A stretch of DNA of 64,000 bases from the NCBI GenBank assembly GCA_963457665.1, contig OY735207.1, positions 32,929,816 to 32,993,815 of the forward strand, in the 5' to 3' direction. The number at the start of each line of letters is the position of its first letter. Within the stretch, counting starts at the first letter, position 1. Below the pieces are notes generated by a model. It had not been told where the DNA came from, did not search any database, and saw only the letters and a program-made list of their open reading frames with translations. The stretch is from Thysanoteuthis rhombus (taxonomy: Eukaryota > Mollusca > Cephalopoda > Oegopsida > Thysanoteuthidae). The position numbers were made by a program, and so were the translations under genes. Of this stretch, positions 46,021 through 57,309 are shown piece after piece.

Positions 46021-47550
46021 TTTGAGACACAGTCCAACAATACAGCAGTTCGAGACAGTACAGCTGCACGCAGGTTGCCAATTTGGATGTTTTATATCTA
46101 AATGTCGATATTTTTGTTGCATTTAGATACAAGGAATCATTTTTACATGTTTGATGTTAGTTTATATTTTTTTGATGATATTTTTTAGATTTCCCTCCCC
46201 CCCCAATCCTGATATATTTAGATTTTTTTGGCAAATTTGATCAGGCCCTGAACTTTTACTCATCTAAAGTATCAAAATCTTGCCAAATCCCCAGTGTGGC
46301 ACTCACTTGCAGTGCTGCTGTTTTGTTTCTCTTTCAACAACTCACAAGTAAAACAGTGAGAGAGAAAAACAAACAGTAGGACTGTCAAGAAAATATTTGC
46401 AGATTGCTAACCACCTAGCTTAATAGAGAGATATTATATATCCCATGGGTATTCTAGATTTCAGAAGCACATGGATATCTTAGCTGTTAAGATATATTAA
46501 GCACCAATAACCTAAGTCTGTTATTAATGCTGACTTAGAAAACGTTTTTCAAAATTATACTTATACCTGGCTTCAAACACTGGAGACACATTTTTGTCTG
46601 TTAAGTAGTTGATAGCAGGCATATTTATTTAATTTCAAAATGTTTCCTATTCAAAAATTTTGTTTTATTGTTCAGAAAAACTCTTCATGTTCAGAATGAA
46701 AGTTAATTTTCAGTTTTCTTTTAAATTTGTACCAACTGCAGTTGGAGAGGGTTAGTAATTTTGGTTGAGAATCTTGCGTAGAATTTTTTTCCTTTCAATT
46801 TTAAATGCTACAATTAATTAGGCCATAAATTCCTCCAGAAATTTGTTAGTTTTTGAAAAAAAAAGTCTTTTAAAGGTTTTGCAAAATGTGGTTCTATTGA
46901 CAATGTAACCCTAAGGCTAAACTGGTCATTCACTTCCCACCATTTTTACGGAGGTTCTGCTAACATGAATTATCTTTATTTTCTAAGTAAATAACCATAT
47001 CTAGACATAAATTCAAAACTCACCATTTCTCAAAAATGAAAAATCCCCTAATGAAATAATAATCATTTGATACATTTGTAATTAATGGATAATCATCCAC
47101 CTCTTTTAGCCCGTTAAACCGAAGATTTACTATAATATTGAATTCAAAGTTTCTGGCATTTGTATGAAAGCTTATATCAAACATTTGAAAGTGGTAAGTG
47201 ACAGTTAAAGGTACTTCACACTAAACAAATTAAAAAAAGAAGTCTCAAAAATGTCACTTCAGTCACTTATTTCCCAATATCTGTTAATGTGATTTATGTA
47301 ATTTTCTTCAGTGTTTTTTTTTTTTTTTGTTTTCTCTTGTTTTACACATACTTTGTTATTATGTTACTATGTGTAAATTTTCTCTTGTTGGGATCATCAA
47401 TTGTCTACCATGTAACTGTTTCAGGGATTTAAAAACAAAACTGTTATATTAACATGGCACCCCAGCAGTGTTGATTGAATGCAACCTCCCTTTCAACTAT
47501 GATTTTGATGTTTAGCTTACGTCATACTGCTTGTACTATCTTATTCTACA
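46021..47550. other. No gene recognised
   Basis: AT-rich noncoding DNA. About 46865-46930 (aaaggttttgcaaaatgtgg then ttctattgacaatgtaac) shares words with 38585-38635 and 22100-22120, a possible additional dispersed repeat. Poly-T at 47315-47328. Confidence 0.45.
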
Positions 47551-47551
<1 letters not shown>

Positions 47552-47615
<64 letters not shown>

Positions 47616-47635
47616 ATATATATATATGTATATAT
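47552..47635. repeat. (TA)n microsatellite with TG/TATG edge
   Basis: About 55 bp of TA followed by tgtgtgtg and TATG units. It explains the Tyr/Ile frames at 47475-47782. Confidence 0.95.
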
Positions 47636-47639
47636 AATA

Positions 47640-49195
47640 ATAATTGTGTCATATATTTATTTAGATACACAAGTTCTGAATACTGTATTTCAGTGTATTT
47701 AAATTTCATCAGGAGAAAGTTAACTCAGCGTTTTGAAGTAAGATTAAAAATTGTAGACCCTCACCTGGGATGGAAGGATTAATTAGTTGGTAGGGGGGTG
47801 CATCAATATAATTTTTTCATTTTTATCTAGGCTATAGTTAAATGGTTAGGTAGAGCTAATTAATGGTGTGGAGTTGTGCTATGATGATCAATAATTATCT
47901 TATTTCCATTCATTTATTGATAGAGTGGTATAAAGTCAAGGTTTTGTGTATCATGTATTGAAGAAAGGGAGTTAATTGTTATCCGTATTAATTTGGTTGT
48001 AAATTAATAGAAAAAAGTGGAATTTTAGGGAACAAAAATTTGTAATACTATCAAGTAAATCAGGGATTTGATAGAATGGGTCAGAAAATAGAAAAAAAAA
48101 TGGATGGAGGGTATTATGAACATCACTTTAGTTTGAAATTTACTGTTATGTATGTGTTTGATTTTTATCTAGATTTAATTTTAATCAATTTAATCTTAAA
48201 TTTTGAAGTATATTTTAGTACTAGCTTAATTGGAGTTTTTCCAGATTGAATGTGAATAATATTAGATTAGTTATTAGACACCTAGGTAAGGGTGAAATTG
48301 ACTTAATTTTCATAATGCTGATAAAATATTTATTACATTTCATTAACACTTTCTTTTTAAGCCCACTTGATAGAGTTTTGTCTGTTAGACTTGATTCATC
48401 TGAAAGAAGAAACCTTTTTATGCAAGGCGTTTGTTCAATTCCCGTTCCTCTGAGATTGTAATTTATTTTTGGTTTATTATAACTACTACTCTCACTACCA
48501 ATGCTTGTACTACCGTTACAATTGTCTTTACTTCTGATAGAACCTCTTTATTATTATTGTTGTTGTTTTTTTCTTTACATCAGTCTAAAGCTTCATTTTA
48601 TAAATACGGTGCACTGTGTTTGGATCTATTTCTTTTTATTAGTCTATCTACTATTTCAGCTGCCTGTAGTTTTGCTTACAATCTGTTCGGTACAAAGTAA
48701 ATAGTGTAGCTGCAAAGCGTATGTATTTGGTTCTCTTTCTACAACCTGCTGGCTCTGGGAATTTCTTCTCCGTCTTTGCACATAGCCAATTTCCTTATTG
48801 CATAAAAATTCTTGTTTCTAGGATTTTTGATGTTGCCTTAGCTTTTTCTTTGCAAAAATTCTAGCATCATACCCAACCACAATCAGTTTGTCTACATACT
48901 CAGCCTTTGCTGGCTGACTAAGTGCTTGTCTCTAATTTTATAGCACTTGTGTGCATCCATAGAAAAATAGTTGGGAATCAGCTACATTGTGTGTGTAAAT
49001 GTTGATATAGGAATGCATATGCATATGTCTGTATGTATGTGTGTGTATTATATATATATATGTAACGCTCAAATGTGCATATATATGTGTGTGTGTATAT
49101 GTTTTTAATGTCTTTTTTGCGAATATTAGAATATCTCAACTTGCCTTTGTGTGTACAGACAGTTAATTAACATATGTATATGTATGTATACTTGG
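47640..49195. other. No gene recognised
   Basis: Noncoding DNA. Frames at 48246-48461 and 48431-48704 are hydrophobic and overlapping with no motif. Short TA/TG/TATG runs near 49020-49110 and 49170. Confidence 0.45.
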
Positions 49196-49209
49196 GGTTT
49201 CAAACAACT

Positions 49210-49587
49210 GGAAGGGTCTTTGATTTGAGGCAATTTAACTGCAAGTCTAAGACATTCAGGGCCTCAATTCGAGAATTGCTTTATTCAGATGCTGCTGCTT
49301 TTGTAGCCCATACTGAAGAGGATATGCAGGTTATAATGGATTGATTTTCAGTTACTTGTGCTGCATTTGGGCTCACAATAAGTTTGAGGAAGACAAAGGT
49401 AATGTTCACTTCAGCACTAAGTGAACCCTACATTGAGCCAAATACCTTTGTGAGAGGAACTAGATTAGAAGTTGTGGAGATGTTCTTATACTTAGGGAAC
49501 ATTTTATCAATGGATGGAAATTTAAATACAGAAAAAGGCGAAAATAAAGTGACTGAAATCATACAAATGACTAATTGTATTGAATAA
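49210..49587 (+). pseudogene. Non-LTR retrotransposon reverse transcriptase fragment
   Basis: One frame runs for 126 codons with a single internal TGA (near 49342). It reads GRVFDLRQFNCKSKTFRASI, RELLYSDAAAFVAHTEEDMQ, a stop after MD, FSVTCAAFGLTISLRKTKVM, then LEVVEMFLYLGNILSMDGNL. This is the palm and thumb region of a LINE reverse transcriptase (consensus RELL.ADDAAL.AH, FGL.IS..KT.VM, YLG..IS.D). The catalytic YADD is replaced by YSDA, losing one of the two metal-binding Asp. Together with the in-frame stop this makes it inactive, though frame preservation suggests a relatively recent copy. Sequence before about 49200 and after 49590 is not recognisably coding. The clade is not fixed. Confidence 0.8.
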
Positions 49588-49599
49588 AAATTGAAAAGT

Positions 49600-50680
49600 T
49601 GTGTGCCATTTTCAACATCGAGAGAGTGAGTGTGGAAAATTCACAAATGGAAAACATGAATTGATACATAAATTATGCTGATAATGCTTTGAATATCACC
49701 CAGCATAAGAATTTCTGCCCTTTCTGCATCTGTAGTTGATTTTGACAATGGTTAAAATTTTTGCACTCACAAAATGAAGGATTGCCTGATATTTTTCCTG
49801 ACAAAAAAGGAGTAACTGAAAGGAACTAATGGAAGTAACCAAATACTCCAAAGGTGTACTTCTGGATAGCGGATAGAAAATAATGTTTAGCATTGTAGTT
49901 ACAACCCCATTCTAAAGATTTAAAAAAATAATATTTATATATACTGAATATGACATTCATTTATTTGGAATTCTTTCATTTTTGAGAAAAATTAATGTAC
50001 GCAAAAGTTTCCAGTGAGATAAATTCTCTGAAGAATCTGTTTTGAAGATTCTGCAAAAATACATTTGCTAAAAACTGTTATTTAAAAAGATCTTTTTTTG
50101 ATGATGGCATCAAGATTGTGGCTCGGATATTTGATCATACTTGGTCAGGATGTCTCTGTGATATAATCGGTAGTGAGCTCAACTGCCAGCAGGCAGGTTG
50201 CACAAATCTGAGTAAGGTCACAAAATTAAAGAAATATTCCTTTGCTTCCCTTTCAATCATGTGTGCACACAAGTATTCTAACAGACAACCAACTTTACAT
50301 ACATCAGGATTTATAAAGTTCCTATTTTGCACAGATGCGTTCTAAGAAGAATGGGTGTTTTGTTCAATCTGGGAGCAATAACAGGTCCACTCCTTCTCTG
50401 GAATAGGATTGTCCAAAGTAGGACCCTCACCTACTTATAAATGACAGTCTGTCTCGTTCCTTACAAAACTTTTTTGTTTTTAAAATCAAGGATTTCATTT
50501 CATTTGAATTAATTACTTACAGACCTCTTCCAAGGTTGATAATGGATGTAAGAGATTTTCACTGTTACTACCATCTGGGTAGATATGGGACAGTGGTTTT
50601 CCCAAATACTCAGTCATCCACCCTCTTTTGTATCAACTATTGTGACATAACAGCTACTGGAAATATTTTTCCAAGATAAC
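49600..50680. other. No gene recognised
   Basis: Noncoding DNA. Frames at 49696-49893 (-), 50118-50345 (+) and 50135-50332 (-) have fairly balanced composition but no identifiable domain, and the last two are antiparallel to each other. Confidence 0.45.
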
Positions 50681-50689
50681 TGGTAATGA

Positions 50690-50765
50690 GATTGAGTGCA
50701 TGGGTGTGGATTCAAACCTTTCACAAGAGCCTTATTGCTCAATCAACGCAAGCAAACTTAGCTGA
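50690..50765 (-). repeat. Possible tRNA-derived SINE head
   Basis: Reverse complement reads gttgattgagcaataaggct, then cttgtgaaaggtttgaatcc. The final phrase GGTTTGAATCC fits a B box, and ttgattgagcaataagg is a loose A box at the correct distance. Confidence 0.45.
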
Positions 50766-50769
50766 AGTT

Positions 50770-51335
50770 AGAACTCTACTGATAACTATTACGCAACCTT
50801 TCACTACCTCAATTTGGTTGAATCATGATTATGGAAATAGCACAATACTTTGAATTAAAGGTTAATTGGGATTCATGTCATTTTGTGGAGTACTGCAGAT
50901 TTTGTAAAATCTCAGTACACTTGTACTAAATTTGATGAATTTTCCAAAAACTCAATTTTTCATTCTAATACTTTGAAATAAATAAAAACTCCTTTTCCCA
51001 TGATTTCAGAAGTATGGAAGGCAAAATTGACAAACTTAAAAAAATGATTTTTCACCAAAATATTTGATTTGTAAAAAAAAATTTAAAAAAAAACAAAGCA
51101 CATAGAATCAGATGAATTTTGATATTTTCCAGAGGATATTACAAATTCAGCAAAATCTATATTTATATGTGTTCATATGCTGGCCCAAATATTGCTATTA
51201 TTTTCAACAAGAACTTAAATTAATGGAGGAATATAAAAATAAATTGAGTCAAGGCCTGTTATATCAATAATGTGTGGTTGGTCAGAGGGATTAGTTTTAA
51301 TTCTGTAAACAATGGTGCTTTATGAATCCATGGAA
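50770..51335. other. Probable POLR2H intron; nothing else recognised
   Basis: AT-rich DNA upstream of the exon. A search by eye for the expected preceding RPB8 residues (the stretch around CESESFKMDLILD) found nothing here. Confidence 0.45.
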
Positions 51336-51339
51336 TTCA

Positions 51340-51545
51340 GGTTATGTTCTTTTATAAATCTGAAGTGGCATAAAGCATAAAAAGTAATTACTATCAATTG
51401 ATTTGTGAAAATTTTTTGAGCATTCTCAGACCCCCAAAGTGGTATTGATGGTTGTTGAGCTGAGTTGTTGGAGTTTGGTGTGGTGGGAGATTGGGGTATA
51501 GGAGGAGGAGAAGTTCTATGCTGCCTCTATAACGGCTGAGTTTGT
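51340..51545. repeat. Dispersed repeat inside the POLR2H intron (partner at 6.34-6.55 kb)
   Basis: Words and order are as given for the 6.3 kb copy. It ends about 135 bp before the exon's splice acceptor. Confidence 0.5.
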
Positions 51546-51639
51546 TAACATTCAACATTTATATCATTCTCAGATTTTTTATTTATTTATTTTAATTATT
51601 ATTTTTTTCCCTTATATTTTAAAATATTTTTTCTTGTTT

Positions 51640-51679
51640 TTGTGCCTTATCTAAAAATTGTTTGTTTTTGTACTTGCAG
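51640..51679 (+). promoter_or_regulatory. 3' splice site of the POLR2H exon
   Basis: A T-rich tract (ttgtttgtttttgtacttgc) ends in AG at 51678-51679. A branch-point-like ctaaaaa (51651) lies 28 bases upstream. This acceptor sets the exon start exactly where RPB8 similarity begins. Confidence 0.85.
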
Positions 51680-51854
51680 GGGACAAGTTCCGTATGGTTG
51701 TAGCGACCACTTTACGGGAAGACGGCTACCCTGATGACGGAGAGTACTCCCCTATAGAATCAGAACCATCCCGGGCCGATAGTTTTGAATATGTGATGTA
51801 TGGGAAAGTCTACAGACTTGAAGGAGATGAAAGTGGCACTGATTCTGGTCGACT
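51680..51854 (+). CDS. POLR2H: Internal exon of RPB8, shared subunit of RNA polymerases I, II and III
   Basis: RPB8 is a small OB-fold subunit common to the three nuclear RNA polymerases; it binds the largest subunit. This 175-bp exon encodes about 58 residues including [39 protein letters not shown] and LEGDES, ending at GRL. That corresponds to about residues 53-111 of the roughly 150-residue animal protein. The first codon is split (GG after the intron, G supplied by the upstream exon) and the last ends CT, so the next exon supplies its third base. The donor is GTAAGT at 51855-51860. The acidic segment after EGDE differs from the vertebrate form, as usual for this loop. The frame is intact, and the introns argue against a retrocopy. 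Upstream (about 52 residues) and downstream (about 40 residues) exons were not found in the window. Confidence 0.95.
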
Positions 51855-51860
51855 GTAAGT
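51855..51860 (+). promoter_or_regulatory. 5' splice site of the POLR2H exon
   Basis: GTAAGT matches the full consensus donor and coincides with the end of RPB8 similarity; the frame would stop at once (TAA) if read through. Confidence 0.9.
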
Positions 51861-52490
51861 ATTATTCATCACTGATGAACTTTTCAGCAGTTGTAGGAGA
51901 GTTAGTTTTGGTATGAATAATATCATCTGATAGAATTGTTTATTAGTATGAATTTGCTTTGGTGGTGGTGGTGATGAAATAATTTACATGTTTGATTAAT
52001 ACAGATTTATGAAAAACAATTAAAGTAATGTTTTCTCTCTGAAATCAGAATTTGCTCAATCAAGTAGATCTACATACCTTGCAGGAACGAAATTTTGACA
52101 ACACAAATTAAAATGGCTATAAGTATCTGCTCCCTGTGTTCGGAGAAAAAGTATATGTTCTCCTGAAGTGACTACAGATTTGTTTTTTTCCGCTGCTGGC
52201 CGTTCTCCAGAAAACAGGTAGCATTCTGTTCTACACTATCAGGGGTACTCAGTATCTTTAATTGTTTATAAGGCCTCACTATTTGAAAGGGTCTTTCAAA
52301 AACAAAGCTTGTATATTCCCTTACCAAACATTATTTTATGCTGCACACTTTGATTAATTATTTCCAATGCATAGTGTCGATGTATATGCATATACATACC
52401 TATGTGTAAATGTACATGTATATATATATACACTCTTGAGTGTGTGGTGTTATATATTTTTTCAGTTTTTTCTTTAATTGTGATCGTGAG
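51861..52490. other. POLR2H intron; nothing else recognised
   Basis: Noncoding. Short TATG/TA run near 52380-52430. Confidence 0.5.
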
Positions 52491-52497
52491 TCAAAAT

Positions 52498-52560
52498 GAC
52501 CATCAGATAATCTAGTGGTGTGAGGTACACAGTTTGATTCCTGCTGTCATAACCAAGCAT
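52498..52560 (+). repeat. Possible tRNA-derived SINE head
   Basis: The phrase taatctagtggtgtgaggta is followed about 12 bp later by cagtttgattcctgctgtca, which contains an acceptable B box (GTTTGATTCC). The A-box-to-B-box distance is short, so it is a deleted or spurious copy. Confidence 0.35.
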
Positions 52561-52609
52561 CAAAAGTGGATTTATATTATACCAGAAAACTAGTGGAATT
52601 TAATGTCAG

Positions 52610-53062
52610 CAGTATGAGTTCTCCCTCTATTTTGACCCATAAGAGTGGGGAAAAGTTCTTGATTTGACTTCTAAAATTGAAGAAAGGTCAACCTCGATTT
52701 TGACCTCTTAGAGAGAAATAAATTTTCCAACCCTAAATTTGACCTTTAAAGGTAAAAAAAAAAAGTTTGCACTAGATTTCAACCCCTCAAAAGAGTGAAG
52801 AGTTTCCTCTTGATTCTGACCTCTAAAAGAGAAAAAAAAATTTCCCCCTCAATTTCAACCCTTAATGGTGAAAATGCTCTGTCTTAATTTTGAACCTTTG
52901 AAAAAATTCTGCTTAGAATTTGACGTACAAAAGTTGAATAAAAATCTTTCCTTTCCATTTTGACCCCTAAATGGAAAATAGAAGTACCCACCTCGATTTT
53001 GAACTTCAGAATATGAAGCCATGCGAAGAAAAGAGAAAAAAAAAGTCTATAAGATTTCATGC
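52610..53062. repeat. Degenerate tandem array of about 37-bp units (locus 2)
   Basis: About 11 units resemble locus 1 at 41.5-42.7 kb: ctctattttgacccataaga, cctcgattttgacctcttag, ccattttgacccctaaatgg and so on, each followed by a G/A-rich link (gtgaaaaaaa type). It ends in agaaaagagaaaaaaaaagt plus ctataagatt, resembling the locus-1 end. It lies in the POLR2H intron. Confidence 0.85.
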
Positions 53063-53131
53063 GAGTAGATATGTGTATCTGAGTATTTTATGCTGCAAGC
53101 AGACTCCTAAATAACCATTTAATTTTTCCCA

Positions 53132-53132
53132 G

Positions 53133-53200
<68 letters not shown>
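53132..53200. repeat. (TA)n microsatellite
   Basis: TA run with one AA interruption near 53162. Confidence 0.95.
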
Positions 53201-53202
<2 letters not shown>

Positions 53203-53234
53203 TCTCTGTCAAGGTTAACTACAGGAGTAACAGC

Positions 53235-53430
53235 CTTTAGCTGTTATTTCCGGGAAGCTAGTGTAGCTTAGCGAGAGTGGTTTGCCTGAATGCTCACTCA
53301 CACCACTCTCTTCTCATTGCATGCCCAGACATTTTTATCAAGATATCACTGTAAGATAGAGCTCAAGAAGTGAATCCATGCCTCTCTTGAGGGCAGTAAT
53401 ACTACGTGAACAAGCAGCTTTTATTCTCAT
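53235..53430. repeat. Dispersed repeat, copy B (partner at 4.02-4.18 kb)
   Basis: See copy A. Here the copy is sandwiched between two long TA tracts. Confidence 0.5.
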
Positions 53431-53436
53431 GTATCA

Positions 53437-53442
<6 letters not shown>

Positions 53443-53505
<63 letters not shown>
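53443..53505. repeat. (TA)n microsatellite
   Basis: Perfect TA run of about 60 bp. Confidence 0.95.
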
Positions 53506-53507
<2 letters not shown>

Positions 53508-53634
53508 TACAGATTATGAAACTATATATAATTCTTTTTTGTAAAGGTTGACTTTGGAAGTAAGTCTTTTGCTGCTACTACTTGAGCAGGTAGCAAGAAG
53601 AGTGTGTTTTCCTCAATTGTTCATTTACCCACCA

Positions 53635-53855
53635 TAGTATCAAACAACACATAAATGCCTCCTATATAATGATCATATAGTATCAAACAACCCTAATGTG
53701 ATGATTCTTTGGTATCAAATGACTCCCATGTAATGATCCTTTGGCATCAAATGACTCATATATGATGATCCTTTGGTATCAAATGACTCCTATATAATGA
53801 TCCTTTGGTATCAAACAACTTCTATGTGATGAACCTTTGGTATCAAACAAGATTA
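53635..53855. repeat. 32-bp tandem repeat, about 6-7 units
   Basis: The unit is gatcctttggtatcaaatga followed by ctcctatataat. Units vary in atga/acaa and in tatataat/tatgtgat. The period is 30-33 bp. Confidence 0.85.
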
Positions 53856-54230
53856 TTGGTGTCTTTTGGTGTTTAGTCAGAAAACCGAGTGTTTTTAGTC
53901 TTTAATTATGTAAAAAAAATTTTAAGTAATCTAACCACTTGGCATGTTTGGATTTCAATGTATCTACATCTTGCCCAAGAAGTGATCAAGATTTGTTTAA
54001 GGCAGAGGCATTAATCCCCCTGAATTATTTGCTCTACCAGCATATCTAAATGTTCTTTGATCATTATTTCTGAATCAGCAAGTCAATCAGGATGTATTCT
54101 ACTCCCAGCGGGTACAAAATATATAAAACTTTTTGTGGTACCCAGTTGGATTGTACTCCCTTGCAATAGCTTGTAAGATGAGCTAACCAACCAATGCTCT
54201 ATAGCAACCCTTTCCTTCCTCCTTTATTCT
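53856..54230. other. POLR2H intron; nothing recognised
   Basis: Noncoding DNA. Confidence 0.5.
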
Positions 54231-54232
54231 CA

Positions 54233-54590
54233 TTACATAGGCTTATCTAAAATTTTGTCACTCACCTCCTTAATTTTGTCTGCAGTCTGAAATCTGTTTG
54301 GAAAAAGCCAGAAGTCGCAGGGAACCAAATCTGAACTGAGAGGCCTTTCAGACTCAGGTGATGAGACATTGCCAAAAGACTTACACAAGACGTGATAATG
54401 GGCAAGCTCAGTCATTGTGAATGACATGGTCACACTGTAAACAAGCTCACTCAATAGTGTCTCACTGCTGGCTAAGTAAAATTATGAGTCCTCTCTGATT
54501 GGTTGCCAAATTGTATCAAGGCTGTGCAGCCAGTTCTAGAATTATTAAAAATGACATTATACTTTCTGGACAGACCTTGTATAAGAGATT
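54233..54590 (-). mobile_element. Internally deleted mariner-like element
   Basis: On the - strand the segment begins tatacaaggtctgtccagaa then agtataatg (54585 downwards), a mariner-type terminus next to TA. A leader of about 125 bp and an ATG follow (54454). The 73-codon frame begins MSELVYSVTMSFTMTELAHY and then jumps to SSDLVPCDFWLFPNRFQTAD, which is the region around the third catalytic Asp (consensus SPDLAPCDFWLFP). About 200-250 expected residues between them are missing, so this is probably a non-autonomous deletion derivative. The opposite terminus was not found. Confidence 0.6.
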
Positions 54591-54594
54591 AAGA

Positions 54595-57245
54595 AAGAAA
54601 GAAACAAATCTATTTAGAGGCTCATAGCTGCTACACCTTGAGAGAGAGAGAGCAGAAACTGTGCTAGGTGTAGGCTCAGTACGTTTAGATATTTGATATT
54701 CAATCACACTTATTCATAACTGATAGAGAAACAATATGATTATATATAGAATATCTCTATTCCCTTAGTTTTACTTGCCTGACATCAGACAATCCCTTTC
54801 TTCCTGATTTTTCAATGCTCATCATATAGATTAAGTCGCTGGAACTCGTTGAATGAATAGGTAAAATATCACAAGTTGGAATTGTGGAGTCATGATTAAG
54901 TTGGTGGGCAGCAATAGGCAAAGCTGCAATCCGGGTTCAAATAGATTCAGCTTTAAAATACAAATGTGTCCATTGATTTATTTTTCCCCTTCTGCCAGAA
55001 TTTATGTCACTATATATGTAATCATTAGATTGGATAAAAGTTTTGATGTGTCTGTTTAATAAATCCTATCTGAGATATTACAAGTTACCTAAACAGTGAG
55101 CACATATATTTACATACATGTAAACCTATTGTTCCGCATGTGTATCTGTATCTCTACCCTCAAAGACTTCTGTGTTAGTAAATCTAAAGTTAGCCATCTT
55201 GATCTGCTGATGGTCTTTTTCTCTTCAAAATCTTTTTTCCAATTCTTTTTGTTTAAAATACATTATCTGGCTTCCACCTGTTTGCTATATTCAGGCCTTC
55301 ATATCGATCACACTTTTTTTTTTTCTTATTCCATATCTAGAAATTGCCACTTGCTGCATATTCTTGTTTTCTGGACTAGAATCTGTCACTGACCCAGTCA
55401 GTTGTATTAACCAAGGTATGAGAAGGCCTATTATTGCTACGGCCAAGGCTTATCATTATTGGTGGGGTGGAGTGTGAGTGCACGTGTGGGGGTTGGATCT
55501 GCAAAGTCGTCACTCTACTAATGTAACATGGCATAATCTAGGACAGACAACAGCTGTTTCAATCAGCACTGCTTGAAGATGCTTCCCTCATAGCAAACCT
55601 TTGCTAACATTCTCTGATTAAACTCTTACACTTGTTACCACCCCGCAACACTGTCTCTATAGCCAGGGGCATAATCCTCATCAGGAAGAATTAATTGTGA
55701 CAGGCCACAGACTCTGCGTTGTTGACTTGTGTAGTTTTTACCGGGGTTCATGTTTTGTTGAAAAGGTATGTGCACCACATGTATTTATCCGTAAAGTTTT
55801 CGCAGTTGGAGACGTGAAGAAATGTCAGACATTGTGGTGAAGTTGATTTTATTTGTATTGTACCCTTATTCTAGTGAGAAGTTTGCAATCACATTATTTC
55901 AATCTCTAAATTTCTGATCTTCATCTGAAAAAATTTACAGTGTAAATATCACCTTTAAACGTATATAATCTTATCCAGTTGTACCTCATTAATCTAACAA
56001 CCTCAGGACCTGGGCATTACTGCACCACAGTAAATGCCAGAAAATAGAAAATATTTTTCACCCTATCAGATAATGAACTTTAGCTGTTTGTTGATTTTTA
56101 ATAATTTCCCCAAAAGTGTGGGAAAAAGAGCAATACATCTTTCAATATCATGATAAATGAAAAATGGTTTGTGTTTACCTATGCTTTTTTTTTATTGTAT
56201 TGAAAATAATTGATAAGATACAAAAATAATTAATAAATACATGCCTAATTTAGTGCTAAAATGAACATTGTAAGTTATCAATTTTGAAGTTTTTCGATTC
56301 AGTTTCAAATAGCAGTTAGATTTTTTACACATTAGGTTTAACAACTCACTTTAAGAACTGCTAAAATATGGTTTGAAACCAAACCTAAGACCTCAGAGTG
56401 CAGGATTAGATTGTTACAACCTGTATAAGCATACTTATTTATGTGCATGTTTATGTGCTTGTTCTGAGTAGGCCAAAAATAATGAAGTCTATTGTTGGAA
56501 TCCTGTGCAAATCCATTTACTTGTATACCTTTTGGGTTTGTTTACACCTGTGTGGATTTGTAAATAGGACCAATTGCCCCTGATAAAATTATTACTTCAT
56601 TTACTTCACTGGATTGAAAAAATAATCCCTTGGAGATCTTGGAATATAGATTGTGTACACATGCCATTCATGTAGAATTTCAACATAAACAAATGCATGA
56701 TACTTCTTCTGTATCGGTGATGGCTGAGATACTTACATTCTTGTAAACTAATGTTTCAGTAACACTCTTATTTATTCTAGGTTCAAATTTCTCCATTCAT
56801 CATTTATGTTTCTTCAATTTTCTATAGACATTTGCATAAAAAAATAAATAAAAATGGTACTGACTTGTAGCTCTTGCAAAAAAATTTTTAGGAAAAGAAA
56901 ATGAGTAGGAAAGTGATTATAATACATAGAGCAGATAGACAATTGCAAAACACTTGAGTCCTTATAAGTAGTAATGAGTCTTTCTTTTCTGAAAAGACAC
57001 ACTTTGGTAGGGCAAGAATTATTTCAAATTAAAGAGGATGATCGCGATGAAAATAATCAGACATATTTCAGAGGAAAACTGGAAAAGAGCTGAAAAATTA
57101 AGGTTGTTAAATTGATTTGACAGATTAGTAATTTATAGCAATGAAAGTTTCCTATAAAGGAATTTATTTCATAAAGCTTAATCAGAAAAGTATCTCAGGT
57201 AAAGAATTTTTTGTAGGTTGATAAGAGGTGACAAACAGCCTTCTT
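54595..57245. other. No gene recognised; probable POLR2H intron
   Basis: About 2.6 kb of mostly AT-rich DNA. A (GA)n run near 54640. A possible tRNA-SINE head near 54895-54950 (gttggtgggcagcaatagg, then cgggttcaaatag). Frame 55096-55392 is hydrophobic without motif. The last RPB8 exon (expected sequence of the type AYVS.GGLLMRL.GDANNL) was looked for by eye and not found. Confidence 0.45.
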
Positions 57246-57249
57246 TGTT

Positions 57250-57250
<1 letters not shown>

Positions 57251-57306
<56 letters not shown>
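57251..57306. repeat. (TA)n microsatellite
   Basis: Perfect TA run of about 54 bp. Confidence 0.95.
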
Positions 57307-57308
<2 letters not shown>

Positions 57309-57309
57309 A

